Assembly (NCBI RefSeq): GCF_019880385.1 | Contig: NZ_CP082273.1 | Location: 2,294,001 to 2,358,000, forward strand | Source: Nocardioides coralli | GTDB lineage: Bacteria > Actinomycetota > Actinomycetes > Propionibacteriales > Nocardioidaceae | Length of the DNA stretch: 64,000 nucleotides | Reading direction: 5' to 3' | Shown here: positions 1 to 8,603 of the stretch, in pieces | How the letters are laid out: every line of letters begins with the position of its first letter | How positions within the stretch are numbered: position 1 is the stretch's first letter | The notes under the pieces: generated by a model | Seen by the model: only the letters and a program-made list of their open reading frames with translations | Databases searched by the model: none | Told to the model about the DNA's origin: nothing | Made by a program: the position numbers and the translations under genes

Positions 1-1
1 T

Positions 2-39
2 TGTTACACGATGCAGAATCGAGGCTGATGTGTGTAACA
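2..39. promoter_or_regulatory. Inverted repeat TGTTACAC / GTGTAACA
   Basis: The 8-bp arms at 2-9 and 32-39 are perfect inverted copies with a 22-bp spacer. They lie just upstream of the GNAT gene at the window edge. This could be an operator, or a stem-loop serving a gene to the left. No regulator can be assigned. Confidence 0.35.
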
Positions 40-66
40 GACGCGATGGATGTCAGGATGATGCGC

Positions 67-621
67 ATGAGCTCCCCGAGTGCCGACGTCTCCTGCCGCG
101 TGGCATGGTCGGACGACGCCCCTGCCATCGCTGCCCTGCAGCTGGCGGCGCGACAGCACGACCTGGCCGGCGTCGTACCCGACGCGGCGTTGCAGGTCGA
201 CCCGGACGTCGCCGCCGCCGCGTGGCAGCGGACGCTGACCCGTCCGGACGACGCCCGCGTGCGGGTGCTGGTCGCCCTCGAGCGCAACCGCGTGGTCGGG
301 TTCGCCATCACCTCGCCTGCGGGCGACCCCGACACCGACCAGGTGGCGGACGCCGAGCTCCTGGAGTTCACGATCGACCCGCGCGAACGCGGCAAGGGGC
401 ACGGCTCGCGCCTCCTGCAGGCGGCCGTGGACACGATGGCGGCCGACCGGTTCACCCGCTCCGTGACCTGGCTGATGGCCTCCGACGACGCCCTGCGCGG
501 TTTCCTCGAGTCGGCGGGCTGGGCACCGGACACCGCCCACCGTGAGCTCGACCTCGACGGGACGGGCACGACGACGGTCAAGCAGGTGCGCCTGCACACC
601 ACGATCGCCGAAAGTGCTTGA
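67..621 (+). CDS. GNAT-family N-acetyltransferase
   Basis: A probable cytosolic acetyltransferase that moves an acetyl group from acetyl-CoA to an unknown amine. The GNAT motif A for acetyl-CoA pyrophosphate binding is visible as RERGKGHGSRLL, after a beta strand LLEFTID. A later stretch FLESAGW fits the C-terminal GNAT motif. I chose ATG 67 because AGGA at 54-57 gives a weak ribosome site. The frame is open to the left edge, with in-frame ATGs at 46, 58 and 61, so the start is uncertain. The substrate cannot be predicted. A small membrane-protein gene follows on the same strand. Confidence 0.7.
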   Translation: MSSPSADVSCRVAWSDDAPAIAALQLAARQHDLAGVVPDAALQVDPDVAAAAWQRTLTRPDDARVRVLVALERNRVVGFAITSPAGDPDTDQVADAELLEFTIDPRERGKGHGSRLLQAAVDTMAADRFTRSVTWLMASDDALRGFLESAGWAPDTAHRELDLDGTGTTTVKQVRLHTTIAESA

Positions 622-696
622 AATCCTCGACGGGTGAGGGATGCTGGGAGACCGAATGTCATCGTCGACCGAGACCGGCAGGAGAGGGAGCGCGTG

Positions 697-885
697 ATGG
701 GACCGCTGCCCCAGCTCTACAAGATCATCATCGTCGTCCTGGCAGTCGGACTCTCGCTCGGAGCGGGCCTCTGGCTCGCGGGCTACGTGGTCCTGCCACT
801 GGGCGGGATCGGGGTCGGACTCGCCGGCGGGGCGCTGCTCGCCTTCCTCGCGACGCGCGACTTCACCCACCGCCGTTTGCGCTGA
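697..885 (+). CDS. Small two-helix membrane protein (62 aa), unknown function
   Basis: A short hydrophobic protein that I do not assign to a family. After a short polar N-terminus (MGPLPQLYK) there are two predicted membrane helices, roughly residues 10-30 and 33-53, and a basic end (HRRLR) that probably faces the cytoplasm. The ATG at 697 has a strong Shine-Dalgarno site, GGAGAGGGAG at 681-690. A GTG at 694 would be too close to it. The gene ends 23 bp before azlC and may be transcribed with the GNAT gene upstream. Confidence 0.6.
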   Translation: MGPLPQLYKIIIVVLAVGLSLGAGLWLAGYVVLPLGGIGVGLAGGALLAFLATRDFTHRRLR

Positions 886-896
886 CCACCCACTTG

Positions 897-902
897 TAGC
901 CT
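897..902 (+). promoter_or_regulatory. Leaderless -10 box TAGCCT for azlC
   Basis: TAGCCT ends 6 nt before the azlC GTG at 909, with no Shine-Dalgarno site between them. This is the TANNNT arrangement of leaderless actinobacterial transcripts. Confidence 0.55.
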
Positions 903-908
903 CGCCGG

Positions 909-1619
909 GTGCACGACAGCGCGCCCGACGCCCGACGCTCGGCAGTCGTGCGCGACGGGCTCGGGGTCGGCCTGGCCACCGGCCTCTACGGCACCTCGTT
1001 CGGGGCGGTCTCGGTCGCCGCCGGCCTCTCTGTCGCCCAGACCTGTGCGCTGTCCCTGGTCATGTTCACCGGCGCCAGCCAGTTCGCCCTGGTCGGCGTC
1101 CTGGCGGCGGGCGGCTCGCCCCTCGCCAGCGGGCTCACCGCGCTCCTCCTCGGCACGCGCAACACCCTCTACGGCATCCGGCTCGCCCCCCTGCTGGCCT
1201 GGCGCGGCGTACGCCGGGCGGGTGCGGCCCAGCTGGTCATCGACGAGTCCACCGCCATGGCCCTCAACCGCGACACCCGCCCGCTCGCCCGGACCGGTTT
1301 CCTGGCGACCGGGCTCGCCGTCTTCGTCCTGTGGAACCTGTTCACCCTGGTCGGGGCGGTCGCCGGGGAGGCGCTCGGCGACCCGCGCACCTTCGGCCTC
1401 GACGCCGCCGTGGGCGCGGCCTTCCTCGCCCTGGTCTGGCCGCGGCTGGCCGACCGCCGCAACCGGTGGGTCGCGGTGGCGGCAGCCGCGGTCGCGCTCG
1501 GCCTGGTGCCGGTCACCGCTGCCGGCGTACCCGTGCTGGCCGCGGGTGGTGTCGCGCTGCTGGTCGGGCTGCTCTCCCGGCGCCCTGACCCCACCGAGTT
1601 CCCGGAGGCGGCGCGATGA
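909..1619 (+). CDS. azlC: AzlC family branched-chain amino acid exporter, large subunit
   Basis: This is the large membrane subunit of the AzlCD type (BrnFE in corynebacteria), which exports branched-chain amino acids or analogues. At 236 residues it fits the family. The N-terminal signature RDGLGVGLATGLYGTSFGAVS and the later stretch LVMFTGASQFALVG are typical, and several hydrophobic helices follow. The start is GTG 909, supported by a TAGCCT box 6 nt upstream. Its stop overlaps the azlD start as ATGA, so the two are translationally coupled, as is usual for this pair. The exact substrate is inferred from the family only. Confidence 0.88.
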   Translation: MHDSAPDARRSAVVRDGLGVGLATGLYGTSFGAVSVAAGLSVAQTCALSLVMFTGASQFALVGVLAAGGSPLASGLTALLLGTRNTLYGIRLAPLLAWRGVRRAGAAQLVIDESTAMALNRDTRPLARTGFLATGLAVFVLWNLFTLVGAVAGEALGDPRTFGLDAAVGAAFLALVWPRLADRRNRWVAVAAAAVALGLVPVTAAGVPVLAAGGVALLVGLLSRRPDPTEFPEAAR

Positions 1620-1918
1620 CGCTCTGGCTGACCGTGCTCGGTGCCGGGCTGGCCTGCTACCTGCTGAAGCTGGCGGGGCTCTCGTTCCCCGCCGGGCTGC
1701 TGGAGCACCCCGTCGCGGAGCGGGTGGCGGACCTGCTCCCGGTCGCCCTGCTCGCGGGACTGGTGGCGGTCCAGGTGTTCTCCTCCGGACCCTCCCTGAC
1801 CGTGGACGCGCGGCTCGCGGCGCTGGCGGTCGCCTTCGCGCTGCTGCTCGTGCGTGCGCCGTTCCTCGTCGTCGTGTTCGGGGCCGCGCTGGTCGCGGCG
1901 CTGCTGCGGCTGCTCTGA
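1616..1918 (+). CDS. azlD: AzlD family branched-chain amino acid exporter, small subunit
   Basis: This 100-residue membrane protein is the small partner of AzlC. It is almost entirely hydrophobic, with about four helices, and contains the family-like stretch LLPVALLAGLVAVQVF. Its ATG overlaps the azlC stop codon by 4 nt. The two subunits are expected to form one exporter in the cytoplasmic membrane. The gene ends 4 bp before the convergent dapB stop, leaving no room for a separate terminator. Confidence 0.85.
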   Translation: MTLWLTVLGAGLACYLLKLAGLSFPAGLLEHPVAERVADLLPVALLAGLVAVQVFSSGPSLTVDARLAALAVAFALLLVRAPFLVVVFGAALVAALLRLL

Positions 1919-1922
1919 CCCG

Positions 1923-2699
<777 letters not shown>

Positions 2700-2766
2700 C
2701 TAGCGTCGGGGGTCTTGCGCGGCAGGGGTGACTGACGGGGAGCCCCGGTAGTGGCAGTCTTGGCCC

Positions 2767-3282
2767 ATGCCGACGCAGCAGATCCCCGCCCGGATCAAGT
2801 GGGCCGTGGACCTCATGGACGTCCAGCCCCAGGACAACGTGCTGGAGATCGGGTGCGGGCCAGGCTACGCCGCGGAGCTGATCTGCCAGCGGCTCGAGAC
2901 GGGCAAGCTGTTCGCCATCGACCGCTCCGAGTCCGGCGTCGACCGCACCAAGCGGCGCTGCGCCTCCTACCTCGAGTCCGGCCGCATCACGGTCCGGCAG
3001 ATCGACCTGGCGACCCTGCGGGTGCCGGTGAAGCGACTGACCAAGGTGTTCGCCTTCAACGTCAACCTCTTCTGGGTCCGCGACTGCGCCGACGAGGTCG
3101 CCCTCCTCCACGAGCGGCTGCTCCCGGGCGGGGGCGTCTACCTCTTCTACGAGACCAAGATGCCCGAGCTGGTCCCCAACATCGTCCGCAAGTCGTCCGA
3201 GGCGCTCTCCGCCGCCGGCTTCCGGGTGTCGGTGGTCGAGCAGAAGGCCCCGCCGGTCGTGGGGATCATCGGCAAGAGGTGA
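2767..3282 (+). CDS. Class I SAM-dependent methyltransferase
   Basis: A 171-residue Rossmann-type methyltransferase. Motif I for S-adenosylmethionine binding is VLEIGCGPGY at about residues 25-34, followed by an acidic strand end (LFAIDRSESG). The C-terminal strand VYLFYETK fits the fold. The short length, with no obvious substrate domain, suggests a small-molecule or generic methyltransferase; the substrate is unknown. The ATG at 2767 has no clear ribosome site. The gene runs toward the M16 peptidase gene, and a 32-bp repeat array fills the gap beginning at its stop codon. Confidence 0.8.
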   Translation: MPTQQIPARIKWAVDLMDVQPQDNVLEIGCGPGYAAELICQRLETGKLFAIDRSESGVDRTKRRCASYLESGRITVRQIDLATLRVPVKRLTKVFAFNVNLFWVRDCADEVALLHERLLPGGGVYLFYETKMPELVPNIVRKSSEALSAAGFRVSVVEQKAPPVVGIIGKR

Positions 3283-3480
3283 CGGCTGAGCCCGGATCCA
3301 GTCGGAGTGACGGCTCGGCGCGGTTCGAACCGGCACGAGTGACGGCTCGGCGCGGTTCGAACCAGCACGAGTGACGGCTCGGCGCGGTTCGAACCAGCAC
3401 GAGTGACGGCTCGGCGCGGTTGGAACCAGCACGAGTGACGGCTCGGCGCGGTTGGAACCAGCACGAGTGACGGGTCAGCG
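3279..3480. repeat. 32-bp tandem repeat array between convergent genes
   Basis: Five consecutive 32-bp units begin at 3307, 3339, 3371, 3403 and 3435. A diverged 28-bp copy precedes them at 3279 and a partial copy (GTGACGGGTCAGCG) ends the array. Units start with GTGACGGCTCGG. The first three contain the 10-bp palindrome GGTTCGAACC; in the last two it has become GGTTGGAACC. The array starts in the methyltransferase stop codon and its last partial unit contains the M16 peptidase stop, so it fills the whole gap. Open frames across it are repeat artefacts. Confidence 0.9.
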
Positions 3481-4845
3481 GGTGGGGCCGACCACAGCGA
3501 GGATCTCGGGTTGCCGGAACAGCGTCGCCGCGACCGACCGGACCTCCTCGGGGGTGACGCCGTCGACCCGGCCGATCACCTCGTCGAGCGACAGCAGCTC
3601 GTCGTAGATCAGCTCGGCCTTGCCCAGACGGGACATGCGTGAGCCGGAGTCCTCCATCCCCAGGACCAGCCCGCCACGCAGCTGCCCCTGCCCCCGCGCG
3701 AGCTCCTCCTCGGTGATGCCCTCGTCCGCCACGCGCGTGAGCTCGGCCCGCACCGTCGCGAGCACGTCGTCGACCCGCCGCGGCAGGCAACCGACGGAGA
3801 CACCGACGAGGCCGGCGTCGTGGTGGTGCGAGGCGAAGCTGAAGACGTTGTAGGCGAGCCCGCGGTGCTCACGGACCTCCTGGAAGAGCCGGGAGGAGGT
3901 GCCGCCGCCGAGGGCCGCGTTGAGCACGCCCAAGGGGTAGCGGCGGTCGTCGTGACGGGTGAAGCCGTTGACGCCCAGCACCAGGTTGACCTGCTCGAGG
4001 GGCCGCGTGACCGTGCTGCTCCCGGCATGGACCCGGCGGACGCGGACCCCGGACTGCGGCACCACGGGCGGCTCCTCGCGGTCGAGGAAGCCGTTGCGGG
4101 CGAAGGCCCGCTGCACGTCACGGACCACGTCATCGTGGTCGAGGTTGCCGGCAGCAGCGACCACCATGTTGGCGGGCCGGTAGTGGCGCCGGAAGAAGCG
4201 CGCCACCTGGGCGCGTGTCAGTGAGGCGATCGAGTCGGCCGTGCCGGCGATCGGGCGGCCGAGCGGCCCCTCCCCCCACGCCTGGCGCGAGAAGAGGTTG
4301 TGCACGACGTCGTCCGGGTCGTCCTCGTGCATCGCGATCTCGTCGAGGATGACGTCACGCTCGGCCTCCACGTCGGACTCGCGCAGCAGGGAGTCGGTGA
4401 TCATGTCGCCGAGGACGTCGACCGCCAGCGGCAGGTCGTCGTCGAGCACCCGTGCGTGGAAGCAGGTGTACTCCTTGGTCGTGAAGGCGTTGAACTCGCC
4501 GCCGACCGCGTCGAGGGCCACCGAGATGTCGAGGGCTGACCGGCTCCCCGTCCCCTTGAAGAGCAGGTGCTCGAGGAAGTGGGAGCAGCCGTGGAGGCTG
4601 CGGCTCTCGTCGCGTGAGCCGACGCCGACCCACACCCCGACGCTCGCGGAGCGTACGCCGGGCATCTGCTCGGTGATGACGCGCAGCCCGCCGGGGAGCA
4701 CCGTGCGGCAGACCCGCGAGGCGACCTGCCCGTCGGGCCCGTGGACCGTCTCGAGCGTGCGGGTCGCGCCGACCCGCTGGTCAACGGACAACCGGCCGGG
4801 GGTGTTCCCCCGGCCGGTGGTCCGTGCGCTGCTCATCGAGGTCAC
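3475..4845 (-). CDS. M16 family zinc metallopeptidase (processing-peptidase type)
   Basis: A 456-residue M16B peptidase related to PqqL and to mitochondrial processing peptidases. The inverted zinc motif HxxEH appears as [11 protein letters not shown], and the downstream glutamate lies in the usual stretch [18 protein letters not shown]. The C-terminal half carries the non-catalytic M16 domain. There is no signal peptide, so it should act in the cytoplasm, probably on small peptides or targeting sequences. Its start codon overlaps the pnp stop by 4 nt, so it is coupled to pnp, a pairing seen widely in actinobacteria and firmicutes. The physiological substrate is unknown. Confidence 0.9.
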   Translation of the reverse strand: MTSMSSARTTGRGNTPGRLSVDQRVGATRTLETVHGPDGQVASRVCRTVLPGGLRVITEQMPGVRSASVGVWVGVGSRDESRSLHGCSHFLEHLLFKGTGSRSALDISVALDAVGGEFNAFTTKEYTCFHARVLDDDLPLAVDVLGDMITDSLLRESDVEAERDVILDEIAMHEDDPDDVVHNLFSRQAWGEGPLGRPIAGTADSIASLTRAQVARFFRRHYRPANMVVAAAGNLDHDDVVRDVQRAFARNGFLDREEPPVVPQSGVRVRRVHAGSSTVTRPLEQVNLVLGVNGFTRHDDRRYPLGVLNAALGGGTSSRLFQEVREHRGLAYNVFSFASHHHDAGLVGVSVGCLPRRVDDVLATVRAELTRVADEGITEEELARGQGQLRGGLVLGMEDSGSRMSRLGKAELIYDELLSLDEVIGRVDGVTPEEVRSVAATLFRQPEILAVVGPTR

Positions 4846-7058
4846 TCGGACTCGTCCGACTCCTCGCCGCTCTCCTCGACGACCGGGACCAGCGACAGCT
4901 TGCCGCGGTCGTCGATCTCGGCGATCTCGACCTGGACCTTCTGTCCGACCGCGACGACGTCCTCGACGGCGTCGACCCGCTTGCCGCCGGCGAGGGCGCG
5001 CAGCTTGCTGATGTGCAGCAGCCCGTCCTTGCCCGGCAGCAGCGAGACGAAGGCACCGAAGTTGGTGGTCTTCACGACCGTGCCGAGGTAGCGCTCGCCG
5101 ACCTCCGGCATCGTCGGGTTGGCGATGGCGTTGACCGCCGCCCGGGCGGCCTCGGCGGCCTCGCCGTTGGTGGCACCGATGTAGACCGTGCCGTCGTCCT
5201 CGATGGACAGGGTCGCACCGGTGTCGTCCTGGATCTGGTTGATCACCTTGCCCTTGGGGCCGATGACCTCGCCGATCTTGTCGACCGGCACCGTGATCGT
5301 GAGGATCCGCGGCGCGTGGACCGACATCTCCTCGGGCGCGTCGATGGCCTCGGCCATGACGTCGAGGATCGCGAGCCGGGCGTCGCGTGCCTGGGTCAGC
5401 GCGGCGGCGAGCACCTCGGCGGGGATGCCGTCCAGCTTGGTGTCGAGCTGGAGGGCGGTGACGAACTCGCGGGTGCCGGCGACCTTGAAGTCCATGTCGC
5501 CGAACGCGTCCTCCGCGCCGAGGATGTCGGTCAGCGCGACGTAGGACGTCTCGCCGTCGACCTCACCGGAGATGAGCCCCATGGCGATGCCGGCGACCGG
5601 CGCCTTGAGCGGCACACCAGCCTGCAGCAGCGACAGCGTCGAGGCGCAGACCGAGCCCATCGAGGTGGAGCCGTTGGACCCCATCGCCTCGGAGAGCTGG
5701 CGGATGGCGTAGGGGAACTCCTCACGGGAGGGCAGCACCGGCAGCAGGGCCCGGCGGGCCAGGGCACCGTGACCCACCTCGCGACGCTTCGGCGAGCCGA
5801 CCCGACCGGTCTCACCGGTGGAGAACGGCGGGAAGACGTACTTGTGCATGTAGCGGCGGTGCTTCTCGGGCGACAGCGTGTCGAGCTGCTGCTCCATCTT
5901 CAGCATGTCGAGGGTGGTGACACCCAGGATCTGGGTCTCGCCCCGCTCGAAGAGCGAGGAGCCGTGGACGCGGGGCACCACGCCGACCTCGGCGTGCAGC
6001 GGCCGGATGTCGGCCAGGCCACGCCCGTCGATGCGGACCTTGTCGCGGAGCACCCGCTCGCGGACCAGCTGCTTGTTGAGGGACCGGAACGCCGCCCCGA
6101 TCTCCTTCTCGCGGCCCTCGAACTGCTCGGCGAGCTGGTCGAGCAGCCCCGCCTTGATCTCGTCGAGGCGCTCCTCACGCTCCTGCTTGCCGGCGATCGT
6201 GAGGGCCTCGGCCGTCGCCTCGCGCACGGCACCCTCGACGGCCTCGTAGGCGTCGTCCTCGTAGTCGAGGAAGACCGGGAACTCCTGCACCGGCTTGGCC
6301 GACTGCTTCGCCAGCTCGACCTGTGCCTCGACGAGCTGCTTGATGAAGGGCTTGGCCGCGTCGAGGCCGCTGGCGACGACCTCCTCGGTCGGCGCCTGGG
6401 CGCCGCCGCGGACCAGCTCGATCGTGCGCTCGGTGGCCTCGGCCTCGACCATCATGATCGCGACGTCGCCGCTGTCGGTGACCCGGCCGGCGACGACCAT
6501 GTCGAAGACGGCGTCCTCGAGCTGGGCGTGGGTCGGGAAGGCCACCCACTGGCCGTCGACCAGCGCCACGCGGACGCCGCCGACGGGGCCGGAGAACGGC
6601 AGGCCGGAGAGCTGGGTGGAGATCGACGCGGCGTTGATCGCCAGCACGTCGTAGGGCATGTTCGGGTCGAGCGCCATCACGGTGATGACGACCTGGACCT
6701 CGTTGCGCAGCCCCTTCTTGAAGGTCGGGCGCAGGGGGCGGTCGATGAGGCGGCAGGTGAGGATGGCGTCCTCGCCGGGACGACCCTCGCTGCGGAAGAA
6801 CGAGCCCGGGATCTGCCCGACGGCGTACATCCGCTCCTCGACGTCGATCGTGAGGGGGAAGAAGTCGAAGTGGTCCTTGGGCTGCTTGGAGGCCGTCGTG
6901 GCCGACAGCAGCATGGTCTCGTCGTCGAGGTAGGCGGTCACCGAACCGGCGGCCTGACGGGCCAGCAGGCCGGTCTCGAACTTGACGGTGCGGGTGCCGA
7001 ACTTGCCGTTGTCGAGAACGGTCTCGACAGCGGAGATCGTGGGTTCAGAGCCAGACAT
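4842..7058 (-). CDS. pnp: Polyribonucleotide nucleotidyltransferase (PNPase / GPSI)
   Basis: PNPase degrades RNA phosphorolytically from the 3' end and can add tails; in actinobacteria it is part of the RNA-decay machinery. The 738-residue protein has two RNase PH-like domains, then a KH domain ([17 protein letters not shown], near residue 590), an S1 domain ([19 protein letters not shown], near residue 660) and an acidic tail rich in Glu, Asp and Ser. The start is ATG 7058, without an obvious ribosome site. rpsO lies upstream on the same strand with a hairpin in the 282-bp spacer, recalling the classic rpsO-pnp operon. Confidence 0.97.
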   Translation of the reverse strand: MSGSEPTISAVETVLDNGKFGTRTVKFETGLLARQAAGSVTAYLDDETMLLSATTASKQPKDHFDFFPLTIDVEERMYAVGQIPGSFFRSEGRPGEDAILTCRLIDRPLRPTFKKGLRNEVQVVITVMALDPNMPYDVLAINAASISTQLSGLPFSGPVGGVRVALVDGQWVAFPTHAQLEDAVFDMVVAGRVTDSGDVAIMMVEAEATERTIELVRGGAQAPTEEVVASGLDAAKPFIKQLVEAQVELAKQSAKPVQEFPVFLDYEDDAYEAVEGAVREATAEALTIAGKQEREERLDEIKAGLLDQLAEQFEGREKEIGAAFRSLNKQLVRERVLRDKVRIDGRGLADIRPLHAEVGVVPRVHGSSLFERGETQILGVTTLDMLKMEQQLDTLSPEKHRRYMHKYVFPPFSTGETGRVGSPKRREVGHGALARRALLPVLPSREEFPYAIRQLSEAMGSNGSTSMGSVCASTLSLLQAGVPLKAPVAGIAMGLISGEVDGETSYVALTDILGAEDAFGDMDFKVAGTREFVTALQLDTKLDGIPAEVLAAALTQARDARLAILDVMAEAIDAPEEMSVHAPRILTITVPVDKIGEVIGPKGKVINQIQDDTGATLSIEDDGTVYIGATNGEAAEAARAAVNAIANPTMPEVGERYLGTVVKTTNFGAFVSLLPGKDGLLHISKLRALAGGKRVDAVEDVVAVGQKVQVEIAEIDDRGKLSLVPVVEESGEESDESE

Positions 7059-7305
7059 GAAGAGTGGTCTCTACTTTCGTTCGCGGAGCGATCCCGCGAA
7101 TGACCCGCGCTGAGGTGGGTGGCCGGTCTTCGATCGAGGCCCGCAGCGCCGCCCCGCCGAGGCGGGTGGGTCCTGAGGGCCACTACCGAGGACCGGGCCG
7201 ACGTTCGCGGATCGCTCCTGGATTTCTGGTGGTGTTCAGTTGTGGTGCTGCCTGCAGGCTAGCGCGCCCTTACCCGGGCGCCGGATGCGCCGACGAAATG
7301 TGCGA

Positions 7306-7331
7306 GGAGGGCCCGCGATGGCGGACCCTCC
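7306..7331 (-). terminator. Hairpin between rpsO and pnp
   Basis: On the minus strand GGAGGGTCCGC pairs with GCGGGCCCTCC through 11 bp with one G-U pair and a 4-nt loop. It lies 10 bp past the rpsO stop. No U-run follows, so it may be a GC-type terminator, an attenuator, or an RNA-processing site ahead of pnp. Confidence 0.65.
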
Positions 7332-7340
7332 CACAACGTC

Positions 7341-7616
7341 TCAGCGGCGCAGACCGAGGCGCTCGACCAGCGAGCGGTAGCGCGCGATGTCGGTGTCGCG
7401 CAGGTAGTTGAGCAGACGCCGACGCTGGCCCACGAGCAGCAGCAGGCCGCGGCGGCTGTGGTGGTCGTGCTTGTGCTGCTTGAGGTGCTCGGTGAGGTGG
7501 CTGATCCGGTGGCTCAGCAGGGCCACCTGCACCTCGGGCGAACCGGTGTCGCCCTCGGTCGTGGCGTACTCGGCGATGATCTTCTTCTTGGTCTCCGCGT
7601 CGGTACCGATCGACAT
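7341..7616 (-). CDS. rpsO: 30S ribosomal protein S15
   Basis: S15 is a primary 16S rRNA-binding protein needed to assemble the 30S platform. The 91-residue product has the family hallmarks [36 protein letters not shown] and [15 protein letters not shown]. The start ATG 7616 has GGAAGGAG just upstream. A good promoter (TTGGGA, 17 bp, GATAAT) sits at 7713-7741. The downstream neighbour on the same strand is pnp, separated by a hairpin, so partial read-through is likely. Confidence 0.98.
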   Translation of the reverse strand: MSIGTDAETKKKIIAEYATTEGDTGSPEVQVALLSHRISHLTEHLKQHKHDHHSRRGLLLLVGQRRRLLNYLRDTDIARYRSLVERLGLRR

Positions 7617-7712
7617 GCGGGCTCCTTCCGGTTGCTCTCGTTGCGCGGCGCTCCGGGTCTGTCGTCCTCGGGGCACTCTCTGTCCGCGGCCGTTTCACGG
7701 CATCCGGAGGAG

Positions 7713-7741
7713 ATTATCAGCGCGACGACCGGCGCTCCCAA
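7713..7741 (-). promoter_or_regulatory. rpsO promoter, TTGGGA-N17-GATAAT
   Basis: On the minus strand TTGGGA (7741-7736) and GATAAT (7718-7713) are separated by 17 bp, a good sigma-70-type promoter about 100 bp before the rpsO start. Its -35 and spacer lie inside the hairpin that follows the upstream gene. Confidence 0.6.
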
Positions 7742-7760
7742 TCGCGGAGCGCCGGTCGTC
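7724..7760. terminator. 14-bp stem-loop after the DUF6458-like gene
   Basis: GACGACCGGCGCTC at 7724-7737 pairs perfectly with the arm at 7747-7760 across a 9-nt loop. It lies 12 bp beyond the stop of the minus-strand gene at 7773 and overlaps the rpsO promoter. No U-run is present. Confidence 0.75.
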
Positions 7761-7772
7761 AGCAGCGTGGTG

Positions 7773-8033
7773 TCAGGGCGCCGGAGGCGGGTCCTGCCGC
7801 TCCGTCGTCCGCTCCTGCGTGGTCTGCGTGCCGTCGGCGTGCGTCGTCGTGGCGGTGGTGGTGTGGCTGCGCCGCGCGTTGGTCTGCACGGCGGTGAGCA
7901 CCACGACGAGGACACCCGCGAGCGCGAGGATCCAGCCGATCAGCGTGAGGTCGACTGCCTCGATCGCGTCCTGTACCGCGAGCGCGAGGATCAGCCCGAT
8001 CGCCAGCAACGACACTCCGAGTCCGTAACCCAT
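7773..8033 (-). CDS. Small membrane protein, DUF6458-like
   Basis: An 86-residue protein with two membrane helices (roughly residues 3-23 and 30-50) followed by a polar tail rich in Thr, Gln and Glu that ends in DPPPAP. The N-terminus MGYGLGVSLLAIGLILALAV and the helix LIGWILALAGVLVVVL resemble the DUF6458 family of actinobacterial membrane proteins; this is recognition from memory. The function is unknown. The ATG at 8033 follows GGAAGGGG. A perfect palindrome lies in its 5' leader at 8053-8070. It is divergent from the YCII-ECF42 pair. Confidence 0.65.
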   Translation of the reverse strand: MGYGLGVSLLAIGLILALAVQDAIEAVDLTLIGWILALAGVLVVVLTAVQTNARRSHTTTATTTHADGTQTTQERTTERQDPPPAP

Positions 8034-8052
8034 TCCTGGCCCCTTCCAGTAG

Positions 8053-8082
8053 GCCGACCGGACGGTCGGCACCGACACCGTA
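8053..8082 (-). promoter_or_regulatory. Promoter box TACGGT and palindrome GCCGACCG-GA-CGGTCGGC
   Basis: The -10-like TACGGT (minus strand, 8082-8077) would start transcription near 8070, exactly where an 18-bp perfect palindrome (8053-8070) begins. The palindrome could be an operator or a hairpin at the 5' end of the mRNA of the gene at 7773-8033. Confidence 0.4.
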
Positions 8083-8149
8083 GCGACCGGGGCGCTCGAT
8101 GCACGGACGCCACGCAGTTCCGCCCGTGCACGCAGGGACGACGAGCGGG

Positions 8150-8176
8150 TGTCGATTTTGTGCCCTGCCGATCGTC
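8150..8176 (+). promoter_or_regulatory. ECF42-type promoter TGTCGA-N17-CGTC
   Basis: TGTCGA at 8150-8155 and CGTC at 8173-8176 are 17 bp apart, about 45 bp before the YCII start. Published ECF42 promoters have TGTCGA in the -35 region and CGA/TC in the -10 region. This is therefore a likely autoregulated promoter for the YCII-sigma pair. Confidence 0.7.
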
Positions 8177-8222
8177 AAGGACCCGTCAGAGCGACACAAT
8201 CGGCACGAGCAGAGGAGACGTC

Positions 8223-8603
8223 ATGACCGAAACCTGGATGTTCCTGATCCGCGAGCCCGACTGGGACTCGGACCGCTACCTGCCGGAGAACCTGCCGGCC
8301 GACTTCCGCCCCGACCTGGATGCGGAGATGGCCGCACACGGGCGCTTCGCCCAGGCCGTCGAGGAGCTCGGCGGCAAGATCGTCAGCAGCTACGCGCTGC
8401 AGAACCACAAGCACGGCGGCACCGTGCGGCCCGGCAAGGACGGCGCCGAGGACGTGTGGAGCGACGCGTCGCTCGCCGACAGCAGCGAGGTGATCACCGG
8501 TTTCTACGCGGTGGAGTGCGACGAGGCCGTCGCCCGGAAGCTGGCCGTGCAGGTGCCGACCGGCGGCGTCGTCGAGATGCGCAAGGTCCACCCCTTCGAG
8601 TGA
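8223..8603 (+). CDS. YCII-related protein, partner of the ECF42 sigma factor
   Basis: A 126-residue soluble protein that fits the YCII-related (DGPF) family, dimeric alpha-beta proteins commonly encoded beside ECF42 sigma factors. It begins MTETWMFLIREPDWD and contains EMAAHGRFAQAVEELGGKI and ITGFYAVECDEAVARKLA, the usual pattern of this fold. The strict DGPF tetrapeptide is not present. The ATG at 8223 has AGAGGAGA upstream. Its stop overlaps the GTG of the sigma gene as GTGA, so the two are translationally coupled. Whether it acts as an enzyme or as a sensor is unknown. Confidence 0.75.
   Translation: MTETWMFLIREPDWDSDRYLPENLPADFRPDLDAEMAAHGRFAQAVEELGGKIVSSYALQNHKHGGTVRPGKDGAEDVWSDASLADSSEVITGFYAVECDEAVARKLAVQVPTGGVVEMRKVHPFE

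Noticed and set aside
3322..3336. GGTTCGAACC in the repeat resembles a tRNA T-arm
   Set aside because: No acceptor, D or anticodon arms can be folded around it. The similarity comes from the palindrome alone.
3307..3466. CRISPR-like array
   Set aside because: The 32-bp units are directly adjacent with no unique spacers, and no cas genes are present. It is a plain tandem repeat.
4824..7103. A 759-codon plus-strand frame antisense to pnp
   Set aside because: Its composition (Leu-Gly-Asp-Val-Arg rich with no domain) is the usual antisense reading of a GC-rich gene. pnp is certain on the other strand.
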